18,143 nucleotides of DNA from Methanoregula sp. (GTDB lineage: Archaea > Halobacteriota > Methanomicrobia > Methanomicrobiales > Methanospirillaceae), in the NCBI GenBank assembly GCA_026394695.1, contig JAPKXT010000091.1, positions 1 through 18,143 of the forward strand, read 5' to 3'. A program made the translations under genes and the position numbers. How positions within the stretch are numbered: the stretch's first letter is position 1; every line of letters starts with the position of its first letter. The notes under the pieces were generated by a model that was not told the DNA's origin, searched no databases, and worked only from the letters and a program-made list of their open reading frames with translations. Of the stretch, positions 1 through 6,384 are shown piece after piece.

Positions 1-209
1 CCGGTGCATTCCATACTGGCATCATCATGACTTCAACAACCCTTGCTGCTGCCGCGGCAATGTTTGTTGTCTCGTGGTTCGGGGCTGTCCAGATCCTTAT
101 GGATATATCGGCCGTGCTTCTCATCGGGCTTATTTTTGATGTGATAAACACCTGGCTCACGAATGTCGGCATACTCAAATGGTATGTCCTGAAGGGAGGC
201 GGCAAATGA
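1..209 (+). CDS. secF: Protein-export membrane protein SecF, C-terminal end (partial)
   Basis: The 5' part lies outside the window; the readable frame begins at base 3 and gives 68 residues to the TGA stop. What remains is strongly hydrophobic, with two membrane segments separated by a short loop, and ends in a pattern typical of the last transmembrane helix of SecF (LLIGLIFDVINTWLTNVGIL) followed by a short Lys/Gly-rich tail. SecF and SecD form a membrane complex beside the SecYE translocon that assists export of unfolded proteins. The stop overlaps the start of secD by the tetranucleotide ATGA, the usual archaeal secF-secD order, so the two are co-translated. The identification rests on this tail plus the neighbour and is firm only in combination. 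Confidence 0.9.
   Translation, partial: GAFHTGIIMTSTTLAAAAAMFVVSWFGAVQILMDISAVLLIGLIFDVINTWLTNVGILKWYVLKGGGK
194..199 (+). promoter_or_regulatory. Shine-Dalgarno of secD
   Basis: GGGAGG lies six bases before the ATG at 206 and inside the end of secF. It decides the secD start: an in-frame GTG at 179 would add nine polar residues before the first membrane segment and has no such site. Confidence 0.75.
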
Positions 210-1675
210 ACTCAAAGGAATTAAAAGCCCTTGTCACTGACTGGAGGGTTGCGACGCTTCTCATACTTATCGTCCTGTCGGTTATTGCAATATATCCCCA
301 TATTGATGACCAGGGTCATCTGGCTTCCAACCTCCAGTATGGGCTTGATCTCCAACAGGGTTCATGGCTCCAGCTTGAGTTCCGTGCTGAAGTGGTAGGA
401 TTTACTACCGATCAACCGGTCGATGCATTTGTCACCAATCTCTCCAAGAAGCTTGATACCGAAGTTGTTGTGGTGGAATCCACTAATCCCACTCATCTCG
501 AAATCCGGAAATACTATTCACAGTCAGATCTTGAACCTGTCTTTGTCAGTGAGCAGGGAAAAATTACTTCATACCAGCAAGGTGTTTCAAAATCCACAGC
601 AGACACGGTGAAGCGTGTCCTCGAAAACAAGATCAATACGCTTGGTACTAAGGATGCAAAGGTCAACACTCTTACCGGTTTAAACAATGTCGCCCGCTTT
701 ATCCGCGTGGAACTTGCGGGTGTGGATATGAAACAGGCCCAGGAAATTGTTGGTAAACAGGGCAAATTCGAGATCCGTATCGAGACAACCGGAAACCAGA
801 CCGAGCATGTGCTGTCCGGTGAAACTATCACAAGCGTTCAGACACCCAGCCAGGAGCCTGCCGGCAGTGACAAATGGGGTGTGGGTTTTACTTTAAGTGA
901 AAGTGGTGCGGTAGCATTCCGCAACGCTGCAATAAAATATGGTGCGACTTCAGATCCTGCCAAGCATAACCTGATCATGCTTCTTGATAATGTGACCGTA
1001 TACTCTGCTCCTTTGTCAGCAGATCTCGCAGGAAAACTCCAGAGTGATCCTATTCGTCAGCTCTTTGCATCGACAGGAACAGGTAAGTCCGGGACCCAGC
1101 AGGCAACCAATCTTGAAATTCATCTCCACGCAGGGGCATTGCCTGTTGATGTCACCATTGCAGGTTCCGGTGGTGTATCAGCACCTCTTGGAGAGCACTA
1201 TAAGGTGATGGCGATTCTTGCCGGGGTCTTCGCGCTCATCACAGTCGGGTTTGTCATCTTTTACCGGTATCGTGAACCTAGTATTGTGCTCCCTATGGTT
1301 TTGATTAATGCATCTGAAGTTATCATCCTCCTTGGTTTCATAAGCCTGATTAAATTCCAGATGGATCTGCCCACAATCGCCGGTCTTATTGCCGTCCTTG
1401 GAACTGGTATAGATCAACTGGTCATAATAACGGATGAGATATTACATGAAGGAAAGGTTCCTTCACCAAATCTCTATCTGAAGAGACTCTCGCGGGCATT
1501 GAGTATTATCGTTATCGCCGCAGCAACTGTTGTGATTGCAATGGCTCCCCTTGCATTGATGGACTTATCAACACTCAAGGGATTTGCGATTATCACCATC
1601 CTTGGTGTACTTGTTGGTGTAATTGTCACCCGTCCTGCGTATGGTAAAATTATCATGCAGATCCTCTCCAAGTAA
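206..1675 (+). CDS. secD: Protein-export membrane protein SecD
   Basis: This 489-residue protein is the partner of SecF in the accessory export complex. It has the SecD layout: one N-terminal membrane helix (about residues 15-31), a large extracytoplasmic domain of some 300 residues opening with the conserved GLDLQQG motif (residues 46-52), then five C-terminal membrane helices. The helix containing TIAGLIAVLGTGIDQLVI matches the conserved SecD/SecF/RND segment with its buried Asp, linked in the family to proton-driven movement. Archaea have no SecA, so the complex probably acts late in translocation. Translation is coupled to secF through the ATGA overlap and the GGGAGG site. A T-rich stretch follows the stop. 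No anomalies are seen. Confidence 0.95.
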   Translation: MNSKELKALVTDWRVATLLILIVLSVIAIYPHIDDQGHLASNLQYGLDLQQGSWLQLEFRAEVVGFTTDQPVDAFVTNLSKKLDTEVVVVESTNPTHLEIRKYYSQSDLEPVFVSEQGKITSYQQGVSKSTADTVKRVLENKINTLGTKDAKVNTLTGLNNVARFIRVELAGVDMKQAQEIVGKQGKFEIRIETTGNQTEHVLSGETITSVQTPSQEPAGSDKWGVGFTLSESGAVAFRNAAIKYGATSDPAKHNLIMLLDNVTVYSAPLSADLAGKLQSDPIRQLFASTGTGKSGTQQATNLEIHLHAGALPVDVTIAGSGGVSAPLGEHYKVMAILAGVFALITVGFVIFYRYREPSIVLPMVLINASEVIILLGFISLIKFQMDLPTIAGLIAVLGTGIDQLVIITDEILHEGKVPSPNLYLKRLSRALSIIVIAAATVVIAMAPLALMDLSTLKGFAIITILGVLVGVIVTRPAYGKIIMQILSK

Positions 1676-1691
1676 TAATACCATACATTTA

Positions 1692-1703
1692 TCTTTTTTT
1701 TAA
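1692..1703 (+). terminator. T-rich terminator after secD
   Basis: Eight consecutive T residues (1694-1701) lie about 20 nt past the secD stop and before the thioredoxin gene, without a hairpin, as is usual for archaeal intrinsic termination. The same AT-rich stretch could also be the core promoter of the next gene, since it lies 28-35 nt before the ATG at 1729. Confidence 0.5.
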
Positions 1704-1728
1704 TCGACTACTCTTCCGGGTATGTTGA

Positions 1729-2001
1729 ATGAGCAAACCGGTTTTATATGATTTTTTTGCGACCTGGTGTGGTCCCTGCAGGATGCAGACGCCGATACTT
1801 GAGGAACTCGGGAAGAAGATGGGCGATGCAATCGAGATAAAAAAGGTAGATGTCGACCAGCACCTGGAGCTTGCCGAAAAGTTCGGGATCCGTGTCGTTC
1901 CCACCCTGATTATTGAAAAGGACGGGAAGGTTGTACAGTCAATGGAAGGGGTTACTGACGCTGCCACGCTCGAAAAACTCTTAAAACCGCTGGTGGGTTA
2001 A
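1729..2001 (+). CDS. Thioredoxin / glutaredoxin-like disulfide reductase
   Basis: A small (90-residue) thioredoxin-fold protein with the canonical WCGPC redox centre at about residues 13-17 and the cis-proline loop RVVPTLII at about residues 63-70. It is shorter than bacterial thioredoxin (about 105 residues), lacking the first helix and strand, which is common in methanogen thioredoxins. Its expected role is cytosolic dithiol-disulfide exchange, reactivating oxidised proteins. The stop is directly followed by the GTG of npdG with no gap, so the two are probably co-transcribed. Which reductase (NADPH-, ferredoxin- or F420-dependent) recharges it cannot be told from the sequence, though an F420:NADP oxidoreductase next door is suggestive. 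Confidence 0.92.
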   Translation: MSKPVLYDFFATWCGPCRMQTPILEELGKKMGDAIEIKKVDVDQHLELAEKFGIRVVPTLIIEKDGKVVQSMEGVTDAATLEKLLKPLVG

Positions 2002-2652
2002 GTGACGATAGGAATCGTCGGCGGAACCGGAGATATCGGGGAAGGTATGGCAATGCGCCTTTCCCCCCTCTTTGATGTAATTGTGGGGTCACGGGAGAAA
2101 GAAAAGGCCCAGGTAACCTGTGAATCTGGTATTGAAACCTTAAAAAAACGAGGACAATCGTGTTCGCTTACCGGGGTTTCCAACCAGACGGCCATTGACG
2201 ATGCTGATATTGTTATCCTTGCCATTCCCTTCCGGCACCTCACTGGCACATTGGAAACCCTTGAGGGGTTTGAAGGAAAGATTGTAATCAGCCCGGTTAA
2301 TCCGATGGAAAAACGGGATTTTTTTACCTCTATTCCCCCTCCGGAAGGTTCCGCTGCACTCCTGATAAAAAAACTCCTTCCTCCCTCTGCCAGGATTTGT
2401 ACCGCATTTAATACCATTGCGGCAAACCGCTGGAAATCACTCGATGAAGAGCTCAGTTACTCCGTGCCGGTCTGTGGGGATGATGACGAAGCAAAACAGC
2501 AGGTTATGGGAATAGTGAACCGCATTTCAAAACTCCATGCATTTGATGCAGGTCCCCTTGGAGCATCCTGTCTGGTCGAGTCCCTGACCCCACTCCTCCT
2601 CAATATTGCACGGTACAACAAGATGAAGGATGTCGGGATCCAGTTCAAATAA
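2002..2652 (+). CDS. npdG: F420H2:NADP oxidoreductase (NADPH-dependent F420 reductase)
   Basis: A 216-residue Rossmann protein matching the Fno/NpdG family in length and motifs. The dinucleotide-binding loop GGTGDIGEG is at residues 7-15 and GSR at 29-31, where Ser and Arg bind the 2'-phosphate and select NADP over NAD. The enzyme passes hydride between reduced coenzyme F420 and NADP+, the main NADPH source for biosynthesis in many methanogens. Translation starts at a GTG immediately after the thioredoxin TAA; a GGTGGG stretch just upstream may serve as the ribosome site. The 3' end overlaps the start of the following glycosylase gene by 23 nt. The assignment is strong on motifs and length. 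Confidence 0.93.
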   Translation: MTIGIVGGTGDIGEGMAMRLSPLFDVIVGSREKEKAQVTCESGIETLKKRGQSCSLTGVSNQTAIDDADIVILAIPFRHLTGTLETLEGFEGKIVISPVNPMEKRDFFTSIPPPEGSAALLIKKLLPPSARICTAFNTIAANRWKSLDEELSYSVPVCGDDDEAKQQVMGIVNRISKLHAFDAGPLGASCLVESLTPLLLNIARYNKMKDVGIQFK

Positions 2653-3265
2653 GATAAGCCATCTCATCAGGGTGCTTGCCGGCTGCTTTGGCGAGATCGC
2701 GTGGTGGCCGGGTTATCCTGATGAGGTGATGATCGGGGCAATTCTCACCCAGCAGACACGGTGGGAGAATGTTGAGCGGGCACTTGCAAATCTCAAAAAA
2801 CGAGATTTATGCTCTATCGATTCGATCTTTACTTCGGATATCCGGGATATCGAGGATGCTATCCGGTGTACGGGATTCTACCGGGTCAAGGCAAAGCGTT
2901 TGAAATCCCTTGCCACGTATGTCATGGAAACCTTTGGGGGTGTTGAGCGAATGGCTGATGAACCAACCGGGCAACTGCGGGCGGGGTTATTGAACGTATC
3001 CGGCATTGGTGAAGAAACTGCCGACAGTATTCTCTGTTATGGGCTGGACCGGACAAGTTTTGTCGTTGATGCATATACTGAGCGGATGATACGCTGCATC
3101 GGTGTTCCTGAAAAAAAGCAGGACATAAAAGCCCTTTTTGAAGAAAATTTACCGGAAGATAATCACGCATATCGTCAGGTACATGCACACATTGTGGAAT
3201 ATGCAAAAGAATTCTGTGGGAAAAGGAGGTGTCATGAATGTATTCTCGTGAGTTCGAGCGGATAG
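2630..3265 (+). CDS. Endonuclease III-related DNA glycosylase (HhH-GPD superfamily)
   Basis: This 211-residue protein resembles the endonuclease III-related subfamily that includes Helicobacter 3-methyladenine glycosylase MagIII. Visible are ILTQQTRWENV (residues 38-48), equivalent to the family's N-terminal helix, the helix-hairpin-helix LLNVSGIGEETADSIL (120-135) and the catalytic Asp at 147 in FVVDAY. The Lys used by endonuclease III for the lyase step is replaced by Glu (about residue 129), so a monofunctional base-excision glycosylase is more likely than an AP lyase. The C-terminus has only three Cys (196, 201, 204), not the four of the iron-sulfur loop, and stops seven residues later, overlapping the aldolase start. 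The ATG at 2630 lies inside npdG with a weak ribosome site; the GTG at 2672 is an alternative start. Confidence 0.82.
   Translation: MSGSSSNKISHLIRVLAGCFGEIAWWPGYPDEVMIGAILTQQTRWENVERALANLKKRDLCSIDSIFTSDIRDIEDAIRCTGFYRVKAKRLKSLATYVMETFGGVERMADEPTGQLRAGLLNVSGIGEETADSILCYGLDRTSFVVDAYTERMIRCIGVPEKKQDIKALFEENLPEDNHAYRQVHAHIVEYAKEFCGKRRCHECILVSSSG
3225..3231 (+). promoter_or_regulatory. Strong Shine-Dalgarno of the aldolase gene
   Basis: GGAGGTG lies six bases before the ATG at 3238 and inside the end of the glycosylase gene. It is one of the best ribosome sites in the window. An ATG at 3234 is too close and runs into a stop after five codons, which settles the start at 3238. Confidence 0.8.
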
Positions 3266-3780
3266 GAAAAAGACTTTTTGCCGAGCACCTGGTAGGAGGA
3301 AATTTTGGCAATATCAGCATCCGAAAAGGCAATGAGGGTTTTTTCATCAAACCGACCGGTGCGTATCTGGATATAACCAGTGATCTGGTGTTTGTCCCTC
3401 TTGAGGGGGATGTGCCAGAAACCGCTTCAAGTGAATATCGTGTGCACCGTGAGGTGTACAGGAAGACAAACCATGGAGCGGTTGTACATGCCCACCCTCC
3501 CTGTGCTGTTGCTGCATCCCTTGTCATGAATGTGATTGTGCCAGAAGACAGCGAAGGGGAGATGTTCTGCCCTGAGATTCCGGTTGTCACGGGTGCACCC
3601 GGTTCACAGGAAATTGCGGATGCTGTTGCTAAGGGCCTGTCGAGCTCTAAACTGGTGATTGCGAGGGGGCATGGTACCTTTGCCGCGGGAAAAACACTGG
3701 ATGAAGCATATATCTATACTTCCCTGGCGGAGCATTCCTGCCGGGTGCTCGCCCTGAAAAAACATCTTTTCGAGCGGTAA
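3238..3780 (+). CDS. Class II sugar-phosphate aldolase (L-fuculose-1-phosphate aldolase family)
   Basis: A 180-residue member of the zinc-dependent AraD/FucA aldolase family. Visible family motifs are GGNFGNIS (20-27, phosphate binding), the catalytic acid Glu66 in SSEYRVH, and the three zinc-ligand histidines His84 and His86 (HAHPP) and His145 (RGHGTF). These enzymes cleave fuculose-1-phosphate-type ketoses to dihydroxyacetone phosphate and an aldehyde. In Methanocaldococcus the homologue is proposed to make lactaldehyde, which becomes the lactate part of coenzyme F420. That role is inference here, but npdG, an F420-using enzyme, is two genes upstream. The gene overlaps the glycosylase by 28 nt. 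Methylthioribulose-1-phosphate dehydratase and other superfamily members are less likely alternatives. Confidence 0.87.
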   Translation: MYSREFERIGKRLFAEHLVGGNFGNISIRKGNEGFFIKPTGAYLDITSDLVFVPLEGDVPETASSEYRVHREVYRKTNHGAVVHAHPPCAVAASLVMNVIVPEDSEGEMFCPEIPVVTGAPGSQEIADAVAKGLSSSKLVIARGHGTFAAGKTLDEAYIYTSLAEHSCRVLALKKHLFER

Positions 3781-3796
3781 AAGGAGAAATATTCAC

Positions 3797-3809
3797 TTTT
3801 TAAAAAAAA
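3797..3809. terminator. Bidirectional A/T-run terminator between convergent genes
   Basis: TTTTT followed directly by AAAAAAAA sits between the aldolase stop (3780) and the glycosyltransferase stop (3820). Read rightward it gives a short U run; read leftward it gives an eight-U run 11-18 nt past the glycosyltransferase stop. It can therefore end transcription from both sides. Confidence 0.55.
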
Positions 3810-3819
3810 TCAGGGGGTA

Positions 3820-4743
3820 TTATTTTTGAGGTTTCTGGGGTTGTAACAGTTGTATTTCCCGTATGATTTCCCGGTGAAAGATGAGCAGCATGTCACTGAT
3901 CATGCCGAACATAAAAATCTCAATACCAACGACGATAAGGAGCATGGTAAGAATAGTGAGGGGAACTCGTGTTACTCCGTTCATCCATTCAAGTAAAACA
4001 TAAATACCCGTGAGGATGCCTAGAAGCGAGGTGAAAAGACCCATCATCCCAAAATAGAACATGGGGTTGTTCACCCGCGCCAGCCGGTAGATGGTGCTTA
4101 CGATCTTGATACCGTCATGAAACGGTGAAAGTTTTGTGGCAGTCCCCGGTCTGCGTGAGTACTTGATCGGTACCACCATGGTGCGTTGCCCGTTGCGAAC
4201 AGATTCCACCGAGATCTCGGTCTCAATTTCGAATCCTTTTTCTTTTAAGTTCATCTGCTGGATGGCCAGTCGGGTAAACGCCCGGTACCCTGAAAGAATA
4301 TCAAGGAGATCACGGCTGTGGGCAACCTTGAAAAGAAGGTTTAACATATGGTTTCCAAAAAGGTTGAGGCGTGAGAACGCACCCTCCTCTGCATTGATGA
4401 GCCTGTCCCCGATGACCTGGTCAAATCCCAAAAACAGGGGAGTCAGCATTTTTTCCGCATCTTTTGGCGTATACGTGCCATCCCCGTCAAGCATAAGAAT
4501 ATAAGGCTGATCAATGATCTCAAACGCCTCGATGATGGCATTACCTTTCCCCTCCCCTGATTGCGTACGGACGTTGGCACCGGCTTCACGGGCGACTTTA
4601 ACGGTATTGTCAGTACTCTTGCCATCGATTACCAGAATATGACTATACCCCAATCCCTTAAACTCCCGGACAATAGGACCGATGGTCAGATCTTCGTTTA
4701 ACGTTGGGATTAAGATACAAACCTCATCTTTGTTAAATTTCAT
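3820..4743 (-). CDS. Membrane-anchored family 2 glycosyltransferase (dolichyl-phosphate hexose transferase type, AglJ-like)
   Basis: The 307-residue product has an N-terminal GT-A domain: the nucleotide-binding start VCILIPTLNE (8-17), VIDGKSTDNT (38-47), SGEGKGNA, and the metal-binding DGDGTY (86-91), with GYRAFTR further on as in dolichyl-phosphate mannose synthases. Two membrane helices follow near the C-terminus (about 228-252 and 260-288), then a charged cytoplasmic tail. It probably moves a sugar from a nucleotide donor to a dolichyl-phosphate-type lipid on the inner membrane face, the first step of archaeal protein N-glycosylation as done by haloarchaeal AglJ, which it resembles in length and layout. 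No other glycosylation gene is adjacent. The start has no ribosome site, so a leaderless mRNA is likely. Confidence 0.86.
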   Translation of the reverse strand: MKFNKDEVCILIPTLNEDLTIGPIVREFKGLGYSHILVIDGKSTDNTVKVAREAGANVRTQSGEGKGNAIIEAFEIIDQPYILMLDGDGTYTPKDAEKMLTPLFLGFDQVIGDRLINAEEGAFSRLNLFGNHMLNLLFKVAHSRDLLDILSGYRAFTRLAIQQMNLKEKGFEIETEISVESVRNGQRTMVVPIKYSRRPGTATKLSPFHDGIKIVSTIYRLARVNNPMFYFGMMGLFTSLLGILTGIYVLLEWMNGVTRVPLTILTMLLIVVGIEIFMFGMISDMLLIFHREIIREIQLLQPQKPQK

Positions 4744-4781
4744 TGATATAGTATTTTTAATCGGCTAACATAAGTGCTTCT
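4744..4781. promoter_or_regulatory. Divergent promoter region, glycosyltransferase / DUF99
   Basis: Only 38 nt separate the two divergent ATGs. The stretch holds an AT-rich core (TATAGTATTTTTAATC, 4748-4763) and no Shine-Dalgarno for either gene. Both promoters must overlap here or reach into the opposite gene, and both mRNAs are probably leaderless. This is inferred from spacing and composition only. Confidence 0.4.
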
Positions 4782-5339
4782 ATGCATATCCCGAAAAAAG
4801 GGCTTCGGGCGCTTGGTATTGCAGAAAGTTATTCCGGCCGATCAGTTTCGAGACTTGCCGGAGTGGTGATGCGAAAAGACCTTCGCGTGGATGGTTTTTG
4901 TTTTTCCACGGTCACCGTGGGAGGCATGGATGCCACTGCTTCTGTTCTCCGGATGGTGCATGACCTCGAACGAAATGACATTAATGTTATTATGCTTTCT
5001 GGGTGTGTAATTGCATGGTTCAATATAATTAATCCCGCCCTGATCGCAACAGAGACAAAAATCCCGGTAATCTGTGTTACCTACGAGGACTCAGAGGGGA
5101 TCAATGAGGATATACTTCACCATTTTCCTGATGACACCGTTCGAATTTCAGCCTACGCGGAACTGGGAGAACGCGTTCCGGTGGAGCTTCATACCCATCA
5201 GACAATATTCATCCGCTGCTGGGGAATTGATTCCCGTGATGGCGCACGGTTGTGTAATGATTTTACCCTGGAAGGGAAGATGCCTGAACCGTTGCGCGTG
5301 GCACGACTGTGTGCCCGGAAATTAATTCCTGTTCTGTGA
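4782..5339 (+). CDS. DUF99 family protein (endonuclease V-like fold)
   Basis: The 185-residue protein matches the archaeal DUF99/UPF0215 family, which belongs to the RNase H-like fold group and is distantly related to endonuclease V. Typical family features are the N-terminal LRALGIAESY, the central DGFCFSTVTVGGMDAT and the hydrophobic strand INVIMLSGCVIAWFNIINP. The function is unknown; nucleic acid binding or cleavage is inferred from the fold only. It starts at an ATG with no ribosome site 38 nt from the divergent glycosyltransferase, and a 97-nt gap separates it from the rubredoxin gene. I see no truncation. The family is confined mainly to archaea, in line with the rest of the window. 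Confidence 0.85.
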   Translation: MHIPKKGLRALGIAESYSGRSVSRLAGVVMRKDLRVDGFCFSTVTVGGMDATASVLRMVHDLERNDINVIMLSGCVIAWFNIINPALIATETKIPVICVTYEDSEGINEDILHHFPDDTVRISAYAELGERVPVELHTHQTIFIRCWGIDSRDGARLCNDFTLEGKMPEPLRVARLCARKLIPVL

Positions 5340-5436
5340 AATTTGCAAGGATACATTGCCCTGAGGGGAGAATTCATAATAAATCAGGAAAAACAACGAT
5401 GCGCTAATGCGAGTTTAATGGAGATGAAACAAGAAA

Positions 5437-5628
5437 ATGTCACCGGATGTAAAACACGCACGATGGGTCTGTCTCGAATGTCACTATATCTATGATCCTG
5501 CAAAGGGGGATCCAAAAGCAGGAATCTGCTCTGGCACATGTTTTGAAGACGTTCCTGATACCTGGCGCTGCCCGGAGTGTAAAATCCTCAAGGCAAAAAA
5601 AGGCGTATTTAAACAAATTGATGAATAA
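5437..5628 (+). CDS. Rubredoxin
   Basis: A 63-residue one-iron electron carrier. Both cysteine knuckles are present: CLECHYIYDP (first Cys at residue 12) and CPEC (45-48), with the typical GDPKAG and FEDVPDTWRC between them. In methanogens rubredoxins pass electrons to oxygen- and superoxide-detoxifying enzymes such as F420H2 oxidase or rubrerythrin; no such partner gene is in the window. Oddities are two extra cysteines (31 and 35) in the loop before FEDVP, and a Lys-rich tail (ILKAKKGVFKQ) in place of the usual GxxKxxF ending. The ATG at 5437 is fixed by an in-frame TGA twelve nt upstream; GGAG at 5420-5423 is a rather distant ribosome site, and TCATAATAAAT near 5371-5383 a possible TATA box. 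Confidence 0.93.
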   Translation: MSPDVKHARWVCLECHYIYDPAKGDPKAGICSGTCFEDVPDTWRCPECKILKAKKGVFKQIDE

Positions 5629-5652
5629 TTTTTTCACCAGTACTATTTTTTT
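5629..5652 (+). terminator. Double T-run terminator after rubredoxin
   Basis: Two T runs (six T at 5629-5634, seven T at 5646-5652) directly follow the rubredoxin stop, in the 43-nt gap before the convergent pilin-like gene. There is no stem-loop. This fits archaeal T-run termination in the rightward direction. Confidence 0.55.
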
Positions 5653-5671
5653 ATAACCCCGCTCCTGGTTT

Positions 5672-6220
5672 TCAAACGTACCTGAATGCATGCCTTGATA
5701 TGATTACATCGGTAACCTTGTCGATAACATCAATTTGTACAACATCACCGGGATGAAATGTTCCATCTGAAAAATCAATGCGAATCCGCTCTCCGGGGCT
5801 CCAGGTTGCTTCGGAACATCCGGAGCCTCCCATCCACTGAACGCCATTGTGGACTGTACTGATAAAATCGTTACCGTTCATTGTAACAATTGTGCAGGGT
5901 AACGGTTGTCCGTTTTTAAAAAAATTTGCCTTAAGATTTCTGTTCTGATAATCTGCTGTACCCGTATGAAGAAGAATCACACGACTATCGTAATTCAGAT
6001 GCCCGGTTATTTCATCGACACTCTCAATGGCAGTAATGGTAAAAATTTCCGGAATTTCCTTCTCCATATCCCATGCAAATGGCTGAATCTGGACCATAAG
6101 AAGAACGAGGAGAGCGAGAAGGAACGTGATTGCCACTAACAGAATAATACCGACTGGATATGAGGACGCATCAGTATTTCTGTGGCCGGAGTTCACTGAG
6201 GTATATAACGTGATAATCAT
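5672..6220 (-). CDS. Type IV pilin-like secreted protein (archaeal pilin N-terminal domain)
   Basis: The 182-residue product begins with about 20 polar residues, then a single hydrophobic segment (about 22-46, starting YPVGIILLVAITFLLALLV), which is the layout of archaeal type IV pilins: a prepilin peptidase cuts before the hydrophobic helix and the helix packs into a filament core. The rest (about 50-182) looks like an exported beta-rich domain ending VDVIDKVTDVIISRHAFRYV, similar to the C-terminal domain of archaeal DUF1628-type pilins. The leader lacks the usual Lys/Arg-Gly cleavage site and has Pro near the junction (SSYPVG), so it may instead be a membrane-anchored relative that is not processed. 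It lies divergent from the TPR gene. The start at 6220 is preceded by AGGGA; a GTG at 6196 is possible. Confidence 0.72.
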   Translation of the reverse strand: MIITLYTSVNSGHRNTDASSYPVGIILLVAITFLLALLVLLMVQIQPFAWDMEKEIPEIFTITAIESVDEITGHLNYDSRVILLHTGTADYQNRNLKANFFKNGQPLPCTIVTMNGNDFISTVHNGVQWMGGSGCSEATWSPGERIRIDFSDGTFHPGDVVQIDVIDKVTDVIISRHAFRYV

Positions 6221-6275
6221 TATATCCCTGCTGGAATTGATTTTTTAAAAGGGAAAAAAAATTTCTGCCCGGTTT

Positions 6276-6288
6276 CCTTTCTGAAAGG
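6276..6288. repeat. Short palindrome in the pilin/TPR divergent region
   Basis: CCTTTC and GAAAGG flank a single central T, making a 13-nt perfect palindrome. It could be a regulator half-site pair, but six-base arms can arise by chance in a region of this size. Confidence 0.3.
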
Positions 6289-6330
6289 GGTATACTGCGT
6301 AATAACGGGAAGAATCCCCGCTGAATACTC

Positions 6331-6355
6331 TGACGGATATGTTTTTTATCCGTCA
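6331..6355. promoter_or_regulatory. 9-bp perfect inverted repeat, candidate operator upstream of the TPR gene
   Basis: TGACGGATA is followed by seven bases and then its exact reverse complement TATCCGTCA. The repeat ends three bases before a TATA-like box (TAAATATCA, 6359-6367) and lies between two divergent genes, so it cannot end transcription of either one. A repressor or activator site, or a 5' hairpin in a longer leader, are the natural readings. Confidence 0.45.
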
Positions 6356-6358
6356 ATG

Positions 6359-6367
6359 TAAATATCA
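6359..6367 (+). promoter_or_regulatory. Possible TATA box of the TPR gene
   Basis: TAAATATCA is the only good AT-rich box close to the TPR start. A start of transcription about 25 nt downstream would fall near 6388, just past the ATG at 6385, which favours the in-frame ATG at 6421 as the true start if this box is used. Confidence 0.35.
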
Positions 6368-6384
6368 CATACACCAAAATTCTG

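Noticed and set aside
2922..3590. Leftward 222-codon frame antisense to the glycosylase and aldolase genes
   Set aside because: Both sense genes have clear catalytic motifs; the antisense product is low-complexity and without recognisable features.
6171..6377. Leftward 68-codon frame in the pilin/TPR gap
   Set aside because: It overlaps the pilin-like start in another frame, has no ribosome site, crosses the inverted repeat and resembles no known protein.
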